Assembly: GCF_047807365.1 (NCBI RefSeq)
Contig: NZ_JBLOUI010000027.1
Coordinates: forward strand, 1-35,768
Source: Peptacetobacter sp900539645
GTDB lineage: Bacteria; Bacillota; Clostridia; Peptostreptococcales; Peptostreptococcaceae
Reading direction: 5' to 3'
Length of the DNA stretch: 35,768 bases
Within the stretch, counting starts at the first letter, position 1, and each line of letters opens with the position of its first letter. Shown here one piece after another: positions 14,288 to 24,600 of the stretch. The notes below the pieces were generated by a model. It saw only the letters and a list, made by a program, of their open reading frames with translations, was not told the DNA's origin and searched no databases. Position numbers and translations under genes: made by a program.

Positions 14288-16075
14288 ATGAAAATATCAG
14301 AAAGAATTGCAGAACTTCGTGTTCTAATGAAAGAAAAAAATATCGATGCTTATGTTGTTCCTACAGCAGATTTCCATCAGAGTGAATATGTTGGTGAACA
14401 CTTCAAAGCTAGAAAATTTATAACAGGATTCTCAGGTAGTGCTGGTACTGCTGTTATAACAGCTGATGAAGCTAGATTATGGACAGATGGTAGATACTTC
14501 ATACAGGCAGCAAAACAGATAGAAGGAACTGGTGTAGAACTAATGAAAATGGGTGAACCAGGATTCCCTACTTTAAATGAATACCTTGAAAGTGCACTTC
14601 CTGAAAATGGTGTTTTAGGATTCGATGGTAGAGTTGTAGCTACTGGTGAGGGTGAAGGCTATGAAGCTATAGTTAATGCTAAAAATGGATCAATAGTTTA
14701 CGAATACGATTTAATAGATAAAGTATGGACAGATAGACCAGCTCTTTCTGAAAAACCAGTTTTTGAACTAGGTGTTGAATATACTGGAGAAACAGTTGCT
14801 TCTAAATTATCAAGAATAAGAGAAGAAATGAAAAAAGCAGGAGCTACTGTTCATATACTTACTACATTAGATGATATATGCTGGACATTAAATATGCGTG
14901 GAGACGATATAGACTTCTTCCCACTAGTATTATCTTATGCAGTAATAGAAATGGATAAAGTTATACTATACATAAATGAAGCTAAATTATCTGATGAAAT
15001 AAAAGCTCATTTTGCAGCTGATGGTATAGAAATAAGACCATACAATGATATATACGAAGATGTTAAATCTATAGACGAAAAAGAAGTATTATTAATAGAC
15101 CCAGCTAAATTAAACTATTCTTTATATAACAATCTTCCAGCTGGATGCAAAAAAGTAGCTGCTTCTAACCCAGAAATAATATTTAAAGCTATGAAAAATG
15201 ACGTAGAAGTTGAAAACATGAAAAAAGCAAACTTAAAAGACTCTGTTGCTCACGTTAGATTCATGAAATGGGTTAAAGAAAATGTTAATAAAGAAGTTAT
15301 AACTGAAATGAGCGCTTCTGACAAACTTGATGAATTCAGAAAAGAAATGGGTAACTTCATAAGACCAAGTTTCGAACCAATAAGCTCTTATGGACCACAT
15401 GCTGCTATGTGCCACTACACATCTTCTCCAGAAACTGATGTTCAGTTAAAAGAAGGAGATATATTCTTAACAGATACAGGTGCTGGATTCTGGGAAGGAT
15501 CAACTGATATAACTAGAACTTATGCTTTAGGTGAAATACCAGCTAAAACAAAAGAATTCTTCACATTAGTTGCTATAGCTAACTTACACTTAGGTGAAGC
15601 TAGATTCCTTCATGGAACAACTGGTATGGTTCTTGATATATTAACTAGAAAACCATTCTGGGATAGAGACCTTAACTTCAACCACGGTACTGGACATGGT
15701 GTTGGATACCTTCTAAACATACACGAAGGACCAGCTGGATTCAGATGGACTTACAGACCTCATGAAAGCCATACATTAGAAAAAGGTATGATAATAACTA
15801 ATGAACCAGGTATATACTTCGAAGGTGAATTTGGTATAAGATTAGAAAATGAATTATTATGCTGCGAAGGAACTAAAAACGAATACGGACAGTTCATGCA
15901 TTTTGAATCAATAACATTCGTACCATTTGACCTTGATGCTATAGATACATCAATAATGACAGCTCATGACAAAGAACTTCTTAACAACTACCACAAAGAA
16001 GTATTTGAAAAAGTATCTCCATTCCTTAACGATGAAGAAAAAGCTTGGTTAGAAAAATACACTAGAGCTATATAA
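14288..16075 (+). CDS. Xaa-Pro aminopeptidase (aminopeptidase P, long form, M24B)
   Basis: Cytosolic metallopeptidase removing N-terminal residues that precede proline. The 595 residues are the long three-domain form: two creatinase-like N-terminal domains (opening with ISERIAELRVLMKEKNIDAY and the GFSGSAGT block) and a pita-bread catalytic domain. Metal ligands are visible: two aspartates in TDTGAGFWEGSTDITRT (about residues 394 and 405), a histidine in NHGTGHGVG (about 469) and glutamates in NEPGIY (about 507) and RLENEL (about 520), binding two Mn2+-like ions. AAGGAGG precedes the ATG. Codon choice is strongly biased (AGA, GGA, CAG, ACA), consistent with high expression. Monocistronic with its own terminator. 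Confidence 0.93.
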   Translation: MKISERIAELRVLMKEKNIDAYVVPTADFHQSEYVGEHFKARKFITGFSGSAGTAVITADEARLWTDGRYFIQAAKQIEGTGVELMKMGEPGFPTLNEYLESALPENGVLGFDGRVVATGEGEGYEAIVNAKNGSIVYEYDLIDKVWTDRPALSEKPVFELGVEYTGETVASKLSRIREEMKKAGATVHILTTLDDICWTLNMRGDDIDFFPLVLSYAVIEMDKVILYINEAKLSDEIKAHFAADGIEIRPYNDIYEDVKSIDEKEVLLIDPAKLNYSLYNNLPAGCKKVAASNPEIIFKAMKNDVEVENMKKANLKDSVAHVRFMKWVKENVNKEVITEMSASDKLDEFRKEMGNFIRPSFEPISSYGPHAAMCHYTSSPETDVQLKEGDIFLTDTGAGFWEGSTDITRTYALGEIPAKTKEFFTLVAIANLHLGEARFLHGTTGMVLDILTRKPFWDRDLNFNHGTGHGVGYLLNIHEGPAGFRWTYRPHESHTLEKGMIITNEPGIYFEGEFGIRLENELLCCEGTKNEYGQFMHFESITFVPFDLDAIDTSIMTAHDKELLNNYHKEVFEKVSPFLNDEEKAWLEKYTRAI

Positions 16076-16133
16076 TTGTATATTTTTAACTAAGATACCC
16101 TACTTTGTGTAGAGTTTATAGATATTAAATATT

Positions 16134-16174
16134 AAAGAAGCTAAATTGGATTTTATTTCGTTTAGCTTCTTTTT
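16134..16174 (+). terminator. Terminator of the aminopeptidase gene
   Basis: AAAGAAGCTAAA pairs perfectly with TTTAGCTTCTTT across a 15-base loop, followed by further T. Downstream to about 16490 is AT-rich sequence in which I see no gene. Confidence 0.85.
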
Positions 16175-16498
16175 TTATAAATTTTTATACTCTAAAATAT
16201 AATTTTTATAAATATTTTCGTTTTTTTATCTTGTATAAAGAAGTTTTTTTCTGATTTTACTTCATTTTTTATTCATATTAAATTCAAGATGCTATTTTTT
16301 TGGGGCATACCCTACAATTCCCAAAATTAAGCCATTTCTTTTTAGCATAAATTTATTATAATGCTCTTTTACTATTAAGTATCACTTTTTATTAATTGAT
16401 ATCGATATTCTTTTGATTTTTAATAAACATTGAAATTTCAATAACTTTGTTCATTTTTAGGATTTGTCCAATTCATATTCTATTCACCCTTTCTTCGT

Positions 16499-16527
16499 TT
16501 GACTTTTAGTATCAACAATCGTAATCT
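16499..16527 (+). promoter_or_regulatory. Possible promoter of the YhgE/Pip gene
   Basis: TTGACT (16499-16504), 17-base spacer, TAATCT (16522-16527), about 70 bases before the start. A separate TATAAT at 16357-16362 lacks a -35 and is less likely. Confidence 0.35.
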
Positions 16528-16597
16528 ATATTCATGAACAATTATATTCGCAAGAATTTAATAAATTTACAACTAAATACAAGGAGGATGATTACAG

Positions 16598-19357
16598 GTG
16601 TTTAAAGAAGAATGGAAATCAATCTTCAAAAACAAATTCCTAATTATTGTACTAATCGCGGTTGCATTTATACCGGCATTATACAATATTATATTCTTAA
16701 GTTCTATGTGGGATCCATATGGTAAAGTGGATAACCTTCCAGTTGCCATAGTAAATCACGATAAACCAGTAGAATATGAGGGAAAAACTTTGAAAGTAGG
16801 CGACGAATTAGTAGATAACCTAAAGGAAGACAAAAGTATGGACTTCCATTTTGTATCTGAAAATGATGCAAACGATGGAATAAAAGATGGTAAATACTAT
16901 ATGGTCGTAACAATACCTGAAAATTTCTCTAAAAATGCATCTACTCTTATATCTGATAATCCTAAAAAAGTAACTATAGATTATCAGACAACTGAAGGAA
17001 GAAACTTCATAGCAGCAAGAATGTCTGATTCTGCAATAACTGAAATGAAAACTCAGCTATCTTCTCAGATAACAGATATGTACGTTACAGCAGCTTTAGA
17101 ACAGTTTGAAAAGGTCGGCGAAGGAATGACTACTGCTGCAGATGGAAGTGGCAAATTAAAAGATGGTAACGACAAGATTATAGAAGGTAATAAAACTATC
17201 ACTACTAATCTTGATAAACTTGCTAAAAGCTCTATAACTTTCGCAAATGGTGCTGAAACTTTATCAGTAGGTTTAGACCAATATGTTGCTGGTGCTGTTG
17301 AGTTAAACAATGGTGCAAATCAGCTTAACAATGGTATTCAGACTTTAGCTGAAAAAGTTCCAGTATTAGCACAAGGAGTTGAAGCACTTTCTAATGGTGC
17401 TACAAAACTTGGTGACGGTGTTATGCAGTTCGTAGCAGGTATCACACAGTTAGACAATGGTGCTAAACAGTTAAATTCTGGACTTAATCAGTTAAATGAA
17501 AAAACTGCAAATCTTCCAGCACAGACTGCTGAATTAAACAACGGTGCTCAGCAGCTTGCATCAGGACTACAGAGTGCAGGTTCAATGACTGAGTCTCAGA
17601 AAAACGGAATGATAACTTATGTAAATAGCGTTGATGATTATCTTACTCAAGTTAATAATGCTTTAAATAATTTACCTTCTGGTTCAACTACTACTGATGT
17701 ATCAGGCATAAAAAAATCACTTGAATCAATAGGAAAAGATTTAGCTACAATCAAAAGTGGTCTTTCTGGTTCTAGTGGAGATTCTTCAAGCTCTGGAGCT
17801 TCTTCATCTGATATAAAATCAGCTTACAACTCTGATACAGATGCTCATGCAGAAGCAGCTATTTCTGCAGCAGAGTCAAGTGGTGTTGAACTTACAGATG
17901 AACAGAAATCTGCTATAAGATCTGCTGTTAAAAGTAGTGGTGGAGAAACTTTATCTGAAGCAAGTAATATTTCTTCCGGAACAAGCAGTTCTGGTTCTGT
18001 AGATTCTTCAGTAATATCAGCACTTGAAGATGCTCAGTCTAATTTAGCTTCTGTAAGTGAAGGTTTAAAAGCATTAAGTGGCGGTTCTTCTAGTTCTCTT
18101 GCAGGTTTAGAAGCATTAAAAGAAGCTACAACTCAGCTTAAATCTCGGAGCGCTACAGCTACTCCAGGTATAATAAGTTCTATAAATGGACTTTATACTA
18201 TAGGAACTTCTGCAGCTCCAGGTTCTGCAGCTATTGCAAATGGTACTTCACAGCTTGCTGCAAATATGCCTGTTCTTTCTAGCTCAATAAAAGCATTATC
18301 AGACGGAAGCGCACAGTTAGTAAATGGTACAGGTCAATTAGCTGCTAATGCACCTCTTTTAAATGCAGGTGCTCAGCAAGTAGCAAATGGTGGTAAAGAA
18401 TTATCAGCTGCTGTTCCAACACTTTCAAGTGGTATATCAAGATTATCAAGCGGTTCTGCTGCACTTGCTGGAGGTACTTCAAAACTTGCTGCAAATGGAC
18501 CAAAACTTACTTCTGGTGCAGGACAGTTAAAAGACGGTGCTCTACGGATATCATCTGGTAGTGGACAGTTAGCTGCAGGAAGTAATAAATTAGACGATGC
18601 TCTTCATCAGGTTAAAGATGGATTAGTAACTCTTACTGATTCATTAAAATCAGGTGCAGATAAAATAAAAGATACTAATACTGGAGATAGCGCTGCAAAT
18701 GCAATAGCAAGACCTGTTAAGATTAGCCATACTGATGTTGATAAAGTACCTAACAACGGTACTGCTATGGCTCCTTACATGCTATCAGTTGCATTATTCA
18801 TAGCTCCTATAACAATCAACATGCTTTACGATACATTCAATCCTAAGAAGAGACCATCTTCAGGAATTGCATGGTGGGCAAGTAAAATGTCTGTATTAGG
18901 ACTTGTAGCTGTGTTATCAGCTTCAATAGTATTCTTTGCATTAACAGGTATGCTTGGATTAAAACCACTTTACCCTGCTAAAACACTAGCATTCTTGATA
19001 TTAACGTCCTTGACCTTCACGTCACTCGTTACATTATTCAACTTACTGCTAGGAAAAATAGGAGCCTTCTTAATGTTAATCTTCATGATTTTACAGCTAG
19101 GTGGTTCTGCAGGTACTTATGCTATACAGCTTTCAAACAAATTCTTTATGGGTATAAGTCCATATCTTCCTATGACTTATACAGTAAGTGGTTTAAGACA
19201 GTTAATATCTATAAGAGGCGACGTAACAGCTCAGGTTGCTGTTCTTATGGGAATTTTAATTGTAACTAATCTACTTATAATTTTATTCTTCCATATGAAG
19301 AAAAAATCTTACCCAACTAAAGTATTTGATGGAAATGTTTTAGCTGACGAAAAATAA
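16598..19357 (+). CDS. YhgE/Pip family membrane protein
   Basis: A 919-residue envelope protein of the YhgE/Pip (phage-infection-protein-like) family. One N-terminal membrane helix (about 12-31) is followed by a conserved extracytoplasmic PDZ-sized region starting at SSMWDPYGKVDNLPVAIVN. Then comes a long region of heptad-spaced repeats of the type LxxGxxQLxxG, predicted to be coiled coil, and finally five or so C-terminal membrane helices (from about residue 725) resembling an ABC-2 permease. A Ser/Gly-rich insertion (about 385-405 and 450-470) interrupts the repeats. Relatives serve as phage receptors or as type VII secretion-linked proteins, but no T7SS gene is nearby, so the role is open. 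The GTG start is supported by AAGGAGG 10 bases upstream. Single-gene unit. Confidence 0.88.
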   Translation: MFKEEWKSIFKNKFLIIVLIAVAFIPALYNIIFLSSMWDPYGKVDNLPVAIVNHDKPVEYEGKTLKVGDELVDNLKEDKSMDFHFVSENDANDGIKDGKYYMVVTIPENFSKNASTLISDNPKKVTIDYQTTEGRNFIAARMSDSAITEMKTQLSSQITDMYVTAALEQFEKVGEGMTTAADGSGKLKDGNDKIIEGNKTITTNLDKLAKSSITFANGAETLSVGLDQYVAGAVELNNGANQLNNGIQTLAEKVPVLAQGVEALSNGATKLGDGVMQFVAGITQLDNGAKQLNSGLNQLNEKTANLPAQTAELNNGAQQLASGLQSAGSMTESQKNGMITYVNSVDDYLTQVNNALNNLPSGSTTTDVSGIKKSLESIGKDLATIKSGLSGSSGDSSSSGASSSDIKSAYNSDTDAHAEAAISAAESSGVELTDEQKSAIRSAVKSSGGETLSEASNISSGTSSSGSVDSSVISALEDAQSNLASVSEGLKALSGGSSSSLAGLEALKEATTQLKSRSATATPGIISSINGLYTIGTSAAPGSAAIANGTSQLAANMPVLSSSIKALSDGSAQLVNGTGQLAANAPLLNAGAQQVANGGKELSAAVPTLSSGISRLSSGSAALAGGTSKLAANGPKLTSGAGQLKDGALRISSGSGQLAAGSNKLDDALHQVKDGLVTLTDSLKSGADKIKDTNTGDSAANAIARPVKISHTDVDKVPNNGTAMAPYMLSVALFIAPITINMLYDTFNPKKRPSSGIAWWASKMSVLGLVAVLSASIVFFALTGMLGLKPLYPAKTLAFLILTSLTFTSLVTLFNLLLGKIGAFLMLIFMILQLGGSAGTYAIQLSNKFFMGISPYLPMTYTVSGLRQLISIRGDVTAQVAVLMGILIVTNLLIILFFHMKKKSYPTKVFDGNVLADEK

Positions 19358-19420
19358 TTTTTGACAATATATAATTTAATAAATGTAAATATTTAAGAGA
19401 TAAATAGATGATTTAGAGAA

Positions 19421-19456
19421 AAAAAGGCTATTGCAATTAATGCAATGGCCTTTTTA
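19421..19456. terminator. Bidirectional terminator
   Basis: AAAAAGGC-ATTGCA pairs with TGCAAT-GCCTTTTT (5-base loop, one mismatch). T-runs follow on both strands. It serves the YhgE gene and the convergent ABC-2 permease gene. Confidence 0.85.
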
Positions 19457-19477
19457 AGTGAGTAATCACAATTATTT

Positions 19478-20155
19478 CTATACTATTCTTTTTCTTTTAT
19501 ATGCAGCCATTGCAATTGTATATGATTCTAAAAGTAACGCTACAGATCCAATTACAAGTGCTACAGAGAAAGGAACAACATTAAGACTAGCAAAATCACT
19601 TACATTAGCAATCGCAGCCCCAGCAAACATAGGTGCCATAAACCCTATTATAGCTATTAATCTTCCCTTAATCCCTCCAAAACCTATATGAGAAGGGATT
19701 ATTATTGAAATTGTAAGTATCGCACAGAATATACCCATTCCTGCTAATTCAAGTATTCCATTTATTCCCATAGTTCCTACTACACTACCTGTCTTAGCAA
19801 TATTTCTTGCAAAGATTACCACAAAGAATAGAACAACGCCTAATAGAACACCTGCAAGTCCAAGTAGATATCTAGATTTTATATATTCCTTCTTTTCAAC
19901 TGGAAGGTATCCAATCAAAATATCTATATTGCTCATTTCTTCATATGCCATAACCATATATGTAAAAATATATGCCATAAGATTTATTATCATTAATAAG
20001 TATACGCTGTTTGCATCTGCTCCGTTCATCTTCTTAGTTCCTTCACTTACAAAGAAACCTGCTACCACAACCGCAAAAATACTTATCATTGCAAACTTTT
20101 TAATTGCATTTAAGTTTTTTAAACTCATCTTAGTAAGATTTATAATATTTCTCAT
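19478..20155 (-). CDS. ABC-2 type permease
   Basis: Membrane subunit of an ABC exporter, 225 residues with six hydrophobic segments. The region TYMVMAYEEMSNIDILIGYLPVEKKEYIKSRYLLGL is the typical block of the ABC2_membrane_5-like family. It is the last gene of a three-gene set with an ATPase (4 bases upstream) and a GntR regulator, the layout of the YtrABC-type transporters linked to cell-envelope stress. Substrate unknown. Confidence 0.82.
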   Translation of the reverse strand: MRNIINLTKMSLKNLNAIKKFAMISIFAVVVAGFFVSEGTKKMNGADANSVYLLMIINLMAYIFTYMVMAYEEMSNIDILIGYLPVEKKEYIKSRYLLGLAGVLLGVVLFFVVIFARNIAKTGSVVGTMGINGILELAGMGIFCAILTISIIIPSHIGFGGIKGRLIAIIGFMAPMFAGAAIANVSDFASLNVVPFSVALVIGSVALLLESYTIAMAAYKRKRIV

Positions 20156-20159
20156 GTCC

Positions 20160-21011
20160 TTACCCCCTTATATAGAATTTTAAAATCTCTTCTATCTTTG
20201 GTCTTGAGTAAACTGCTTCTTCTCCTAATAATTCAAACAATCCGTTGTAATCATTAGTAAGACCTTCAAATCCAAAATCATTCTTATTTATACTAACAAA
20301 ATATTTCTTTGTTTCTTCATTTAATAAATCTAATCTTCCTTTGACAATTTTATGAGATTCTATTACGTCTTCTCTATATCCTTTTAAGAAAATCTTTCCG
20401 TCCTCGATAAATGCTATACTATCGCATATATCTTCTAAATCTGATGTTATATGAGTTGAATAGAATACTGTAAGTTCATATTGCTCCATCATCTCCTGTA
20501 TTATATCCATAACATCATCTCTGACAACAGGATCTAAGTTTGCAGTTGGCTCGTCCATTATAAGAATTTCTGGCCTGTGAGATAGTGCCATAACAATCTC
20601 AAACTTTTTCTGCTGCCCTTTTGAGCAGTCTTTGTATGTCTTTGTTTCAGTTAACTCTAGTCTATTCATCAGATTTTTGTATAAATCCTCATCCCAACTA
20701 CTGTAGAAACTAGATATACTGCTTTTTATAGATTTTAATGTTGTTTCAGCCATAAACCCTGATTTATCTCCAACATATCCTATTTTTTCCTTTATATCTA
20801 ATTCTTTTCCATTAAACTCTCTGTCAAATATCTTTATACTTCCACTGTCTTTTTCTATAAATTCCATTATAAGATTTATAGTAGTAGTCTTTCCTGCTCC
20901 ATTCTTACCTACAAACCCTGTTATTAATCCTTTTTCTATCTCAAAATTATCTATACTTAAATTGAAATCACCTAAGTTTTTCTTTAATCCTTTTATTTCT
21001 ATAGCATTCAT
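20160..21011 (-). CDS. ABC transporter ATPase, YtrB/BcrA-like
   Basis: The 283 residues contain Walker A GKNGAGKT (35-42), a divergent signature SKGQQKK (130-136, usually SxGxxQR), Walker B ILIMDEP (149-155) with the catalytic Glu, D-loop ANLD and a switch histidine in YSTH. A C-terminal extension of about 70 residues follows, as in YtrB/BcrA-type ATPases. It starts 3 bases after the GntR stop and ends 4 bases before the permease, so the three genes form a tight operon. It powers the ABC-2 permease; the substrate may be an antimicrobial or lipid-linked compound, by analogy only. Confidence 0.88.
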   Translation of the reverse strand: MNAIEIKGLKKNLGDFNLSIDNFEIEKGLITGFVGKNGAGKTTTINLIMEFIEKDSGSIKIFDREFNGKELDIKEKIGYVGDKSGFMAETTLKSIKSSISSFYSSWDEDLYKNLMNRLELTETKTYKDCSKGQQKKFEIVMALSHRPEILIMDEPTANLDPVVRDDVMDIIQEMMEQYELTVFYSTHITSDLEDICDSIAFIEDGKIFLKGYREDVIESHKIVKGRLDLLNEETKKYFVSINKNDFGFEGLTNDYNGLFELLGEEAVYSRPKIEEILKFYIRG

Positions 21012-21014
21012 AAA

Positions 21015-21389
21015 TTACACCTCCTCATAAATACTCTTGAATATCTCTATTCCCTCATCTAATGTAAGACCTATTGCCTTTGCCTGCCTGATTATATCTT
21101 CAAGCTTGTTTTCTATCTCGTACATTGTTATCTCTTTTATTCTGTCCTGATTTTTTTCAGATACAAAAGTACCTTTTCCCTGTACAGTTTCCAAAAATCC
21201 TTCTTTTTCTAATTCTTCATAAGCTCTCTTTGTCGTTATTATGCTGACTTTTATCTCCTTAGCCAATGTTCTAATTGACGGTAACATCTCACCTGGTTTT
21301 ATATCTCCACTCAAAATCTGAGCTTTTATCTGACTTTGAATCTGTTCGTACAGAGATAGCTTTGATCTATCGTCTATTATTATGTTCAA
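21015..21389 (-). CDS. GntR-family regulator, YtrA subfamily
   Basis: A 124-residue repressor: GntR winged helix-turn-helix (about residues 10-76, with LYEQIQSQIKAQILSGDIKP, LPSIRTLAKEI and the wing LETVQGKGTFV) and a short C-terminal dimerisation tail of two helices. The absence of a large effector domain marks the YtrA subfamily, which usually represses its own ABC operon. It leads the operon, behind a strong promoter overlapped by inverted and direct repeats that are its likely operators. The start has a good AGGAGGGAT-like site. Confidence 0.9.
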   Translation of the reverse strand: MNIIIDDRSKLSLYEQIQSQIKAQILSGDIKPGEMLPSIRTLAKEIKVSIITTKRAYEELEKEGFLETVQGKGTFVSEKNQDRIKEITMYEIENKLEDIIRQAKAIGLTLDEGIEIFKSIYEEV

Positions 21390-21411
21390 TACTATCCCTC
21401 CTTTTTTAGAT

Positions 21412-21482
21412 TGTGTATATACTGTATATATTATCTATATACACATAATAACACTGTATATAAATTCTGTCAACTGTATATA
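21412..21482 (-). promoter_or_regulatory. Promoter and probable GntR operator of the ytrABC-like operon
   Basis: On the minus strand a near-perfect promoter, TTGACA (21468-21473), 17-base spacer, TATTAT (21445-21450). Overlapping and following it is the inverted repeat TGTGTATATA/TATATACACA (21412-21421 and 21436-21445). Three exact copies of ACTGTATATA (plus strand: 21421, 21453, 21473) also lie there. The placement fits repression by the first gene's product. Confidence 0.75.
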
Positions 21483-21488
21483 AAAACA

Positions 21489-21570
21489 AAAAGGACATAT
21501 AGTGTGTCTTATATGCTCCAGGCAATCAAGTTGCATTGTCGCTATATAAGACACACATACACGTCCTTTT
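21489..21570 (-). terminator. Long nested terminator-like hairpin after the surface-protein gene
   Basis: About 80 bases fold as an outer AAAAGGAC/GTCCTTTT stem, a perfect 12-bp TGTGTCTTATAT/ATATAAGACACA stem and a small inner GCAA/TTGC hairpin. Minus-strand T-rich sequence follows (CCTTTTTGTTTT). It lies about 35 bases past the surface-protein stop. It is larger than the usual terminator here and could also be a stable 3' RNA end. Confidence 0.7.
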
Positions 21571-21605
21571 ATTTAATCGAACAAAATTTATCTAATTTTT
21601 ATTTT

Positions 21606-24600
21606 TTAATTGAAAAGATTTGGATTCACCGCTTTATCTCCACCTATTATTATATAGTTTTTATCTTTGTTAGCATTTAAGTAATCTCTTGTATCATTAT
21701 CTAAAGAGTTTGCCTTTGTAAGTAATATAGGTGAATGTTCTTTTCCTGCATAATAGCTTACAGATAATGAATCTGCAAATGATTCTCCACTTGCAACAAA
21801 TATAGTCTTAGAGTTTGCGAAGAATCTTTCTGCTATTTTCTTAGATGTATCATATCTATCTTCACCCGCAACTCTTTCTACTTTTGTAAATAATTTTTCA
21901 ATGTCTGATCCAACAGCTTTAGTTCCTCCTACTACTATTGCATCTTTTATTTTATATTTGTTTAAGAAGGCTTTTACTTCTTTAGGAACATTATTTCCGT
22001 TCACTAATATTACCGGTATTCCTTCTTTTGATGAGAAAGAAGCTATTGATACAGCATCCGGATAGTTTCTACCATCTGCTATTATAACTTTTCCTTTATT
22101 TCCACGTTTAGCTATAGTTTCTTCTGCAACTTTTATAGCTGTTTCATATCTATTTTCTCCAGCAAATGCTGATACTACTGAAGATTTTGACTCTGCAAAT
22201 TTTTTGATTTTATCTTTATTTGCTTTTGATATTGAATTTCCACCAACAAATACTATTTCTTTAGCGCCTAATCTATTTATTTCTGCTAATATTTTGTCTA
22301 TGTTATTATCATTTATTAATAGTATAGGACCATCACCTTTTCCTGCTAATGCTGCTGAACTTAGTGCATCTGGGAATTTTTCACCTGATACTAGGTATAC
22401 TTTCTGTGATGAAGAGTATACTTTCTGGCTTATATCTACAGATGTATCGTATCTATTTTCACCAGCTATTTTATCAACTACTTCAACTTTTACACCTTCA
22501 TCTGGTTTTTCTTCTTCCTGTGGTTTTTCAGGAGTAGATGGTATTGAAGGAACTGATGGTTCTGACGGAGCTTTATAGATTATTTCGTATGTATCTCCAT
22601 CTTTTTCAAAGTTTAAATGATTACTATTACTAGTATATAGCTTTGTTATCATATCTACATAGTCATTACTCTTTTGGAATGCTGTAGGATGTAATGATTT
22701 TAAACTATATGGAAGATTTACTTCTTTTAGTAGACATTCTTTAAATGCATTTTCTCCTATTGTCTCTACACCTTCATGTAATACTAATTTTTTAGTTGTT
22801 CTCCATTTTTTATTATTTGCAAATGCTTGTTCTCCAATAGTTTTTACACTTCCTGGTATTTCAATACTTTCTAATCTAGTTGAAGCAAATGCTAAATATT
22901 GTATTTCTTTTACTGTATTTGGTATTTTTATCTGTTTTAAAACTGTACCTACAAATGCAGACTGTCCTATTACTTCAACACCGTTTGGTATTGTTACACT
23001 TGTAAGTGATGTGTTTCTAGCGCATATTCCCTCTGGAACTGTCTTCATAGAATTTGATAATTTTATACTAGTCATATCTGTATTAACAGAGAATGCCCCT
23101 GCTCCAACTTTTATTACAGAATCTGGTATAGATACACTTATTAAAGTATTTCCGTTGAATGCTTGTAATCCTATTTCTCTTAATTTGCTAGGTAGTTTTA
23201 TAGTTTTTATGCGATTGAATCTAAATGCACCTTCATCTATTTTTGTTACAGAATCTGGTATAGATACACTTAATAATCCATTTGGCGATTTTACTGTATC
23301 AGTACCCATTATTACACCATCTGTTGTTTCAAATGCCTGTTTACCTATTTCAGTTATATTTTGACCTTTATCATTTTTTTCTGGTATAACTAAATATTTA
23401 TTTGTTTTGAATTTTTCTTTACCTTTTTCACTGTATCCAGTTATAACTGTTCCATTAAAAGTAAAATCATCTACATTATATTTCATTTCATCTTTTATTT
23501 TTAGTTCATCTATGGCCTTCTGCAGACTATTTTTAGCAGCATCTATTTCCTTTTGATCTTTACTCTTATCTAAAGTTGATTGAGCCTTTGCTTTTTCATC
23601 CATAAGATTTTTCCAAGATTCTGATGTATATAATGTTTCTTTTAAATCTCCTATACTAGAAATTAGTTTTCTAAGGTCTGTTTTATTTACTCCATCTGTA
23701 AGAACCGCCAAAGCATCACTTAATTTATTAAGTTGCTCATTAATCTGTGCTTGAGTAGAATCTTCTTTTTCAAATACAGCCTTTGCATTATTCAGAACGT
23801 TTTCAAATACATTCCATTTTTCAGAATTATATTCACTAGGATTTAATTTATTAGCTTCTTTTATTTCTTTATATAATTCTTCTCTATTTACAGTTTCACC
23901 TTTTAATATGAATTTGTGATAATCACTCTTAGTTTGTATATAAGTTTCTTCTGTTAAATGTTTTGGATTTCTTGTATATAAAGAAACTTTATTATCATCA
24001 ATTTCATCTCTATTTTTCTGATCTTTAAATACCTCTCCCAATAATTTAAATATACTATATGGAAGATGAACTTCTTTTATTCTATTTCCAGAAAAACTGT
24101 AGTTATCTATCTGTATTAATTCAACATCATCTGAAAATTCAAGTTTACTTATTTCGTTTCCTTGGAATGAGGCATTCCCTATTCTTAATACTGAAGCTGG
24201 TATGTATAAGCTTGTTATTTTGTTTCCTTTAAATGCTTCTGAATCTATAAATTTAACATAGTTAGGTATACTTAAAGATGATATATTATTTCCTGAAAAT
24301 GCTCCTGCATCTATTACAAAGTCTTTTTTACCATCTAAATCACTAGGGAAAGTTATTCCTTCTATTCCCATATTTTTAAATGCTTCTTTTCCAATACCTT
24401 CAACTAATTTTTTAGAACCATCTGTATTTTCGACATATTTAGGAATTGCTATTGTTTTAGTTTTTTCTAGTTTTTCTTTTCCTGAGTCAGTTAGTCCTGT
24501 TATACCAAAGTACTGCCCATCAGTTGCTGTGTATGCACATTCTCCAGAAGTAAAGTCTTTTGATGTCCATTTTATATCTGATTTTTTTAGATTTAAAGTA

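Noticed and set aside
16177..16590. Gene-free 400 bases before the YhgE/Pip gene as a candidate riboswitch or small RNA region
   Set aside because: No conserved aptamer segment, strong hairpin or small ORF with a ribosome site could be found; only a weak promoter match.
17250..18650. Possible tandem DNA repeats in the YhgE/Pip gene
   Set aside because: The repetition is at the protein level (LxxGxxQL heptads); the DNA copies are diverged and no microsatellite or CRISPR-like spacing exists.
22204..23364. Plus-strand open frames within the surface-protein gene
   Set aside because: Antisense shadows of the LRR and CWB2 repeats, without ribosome sites.
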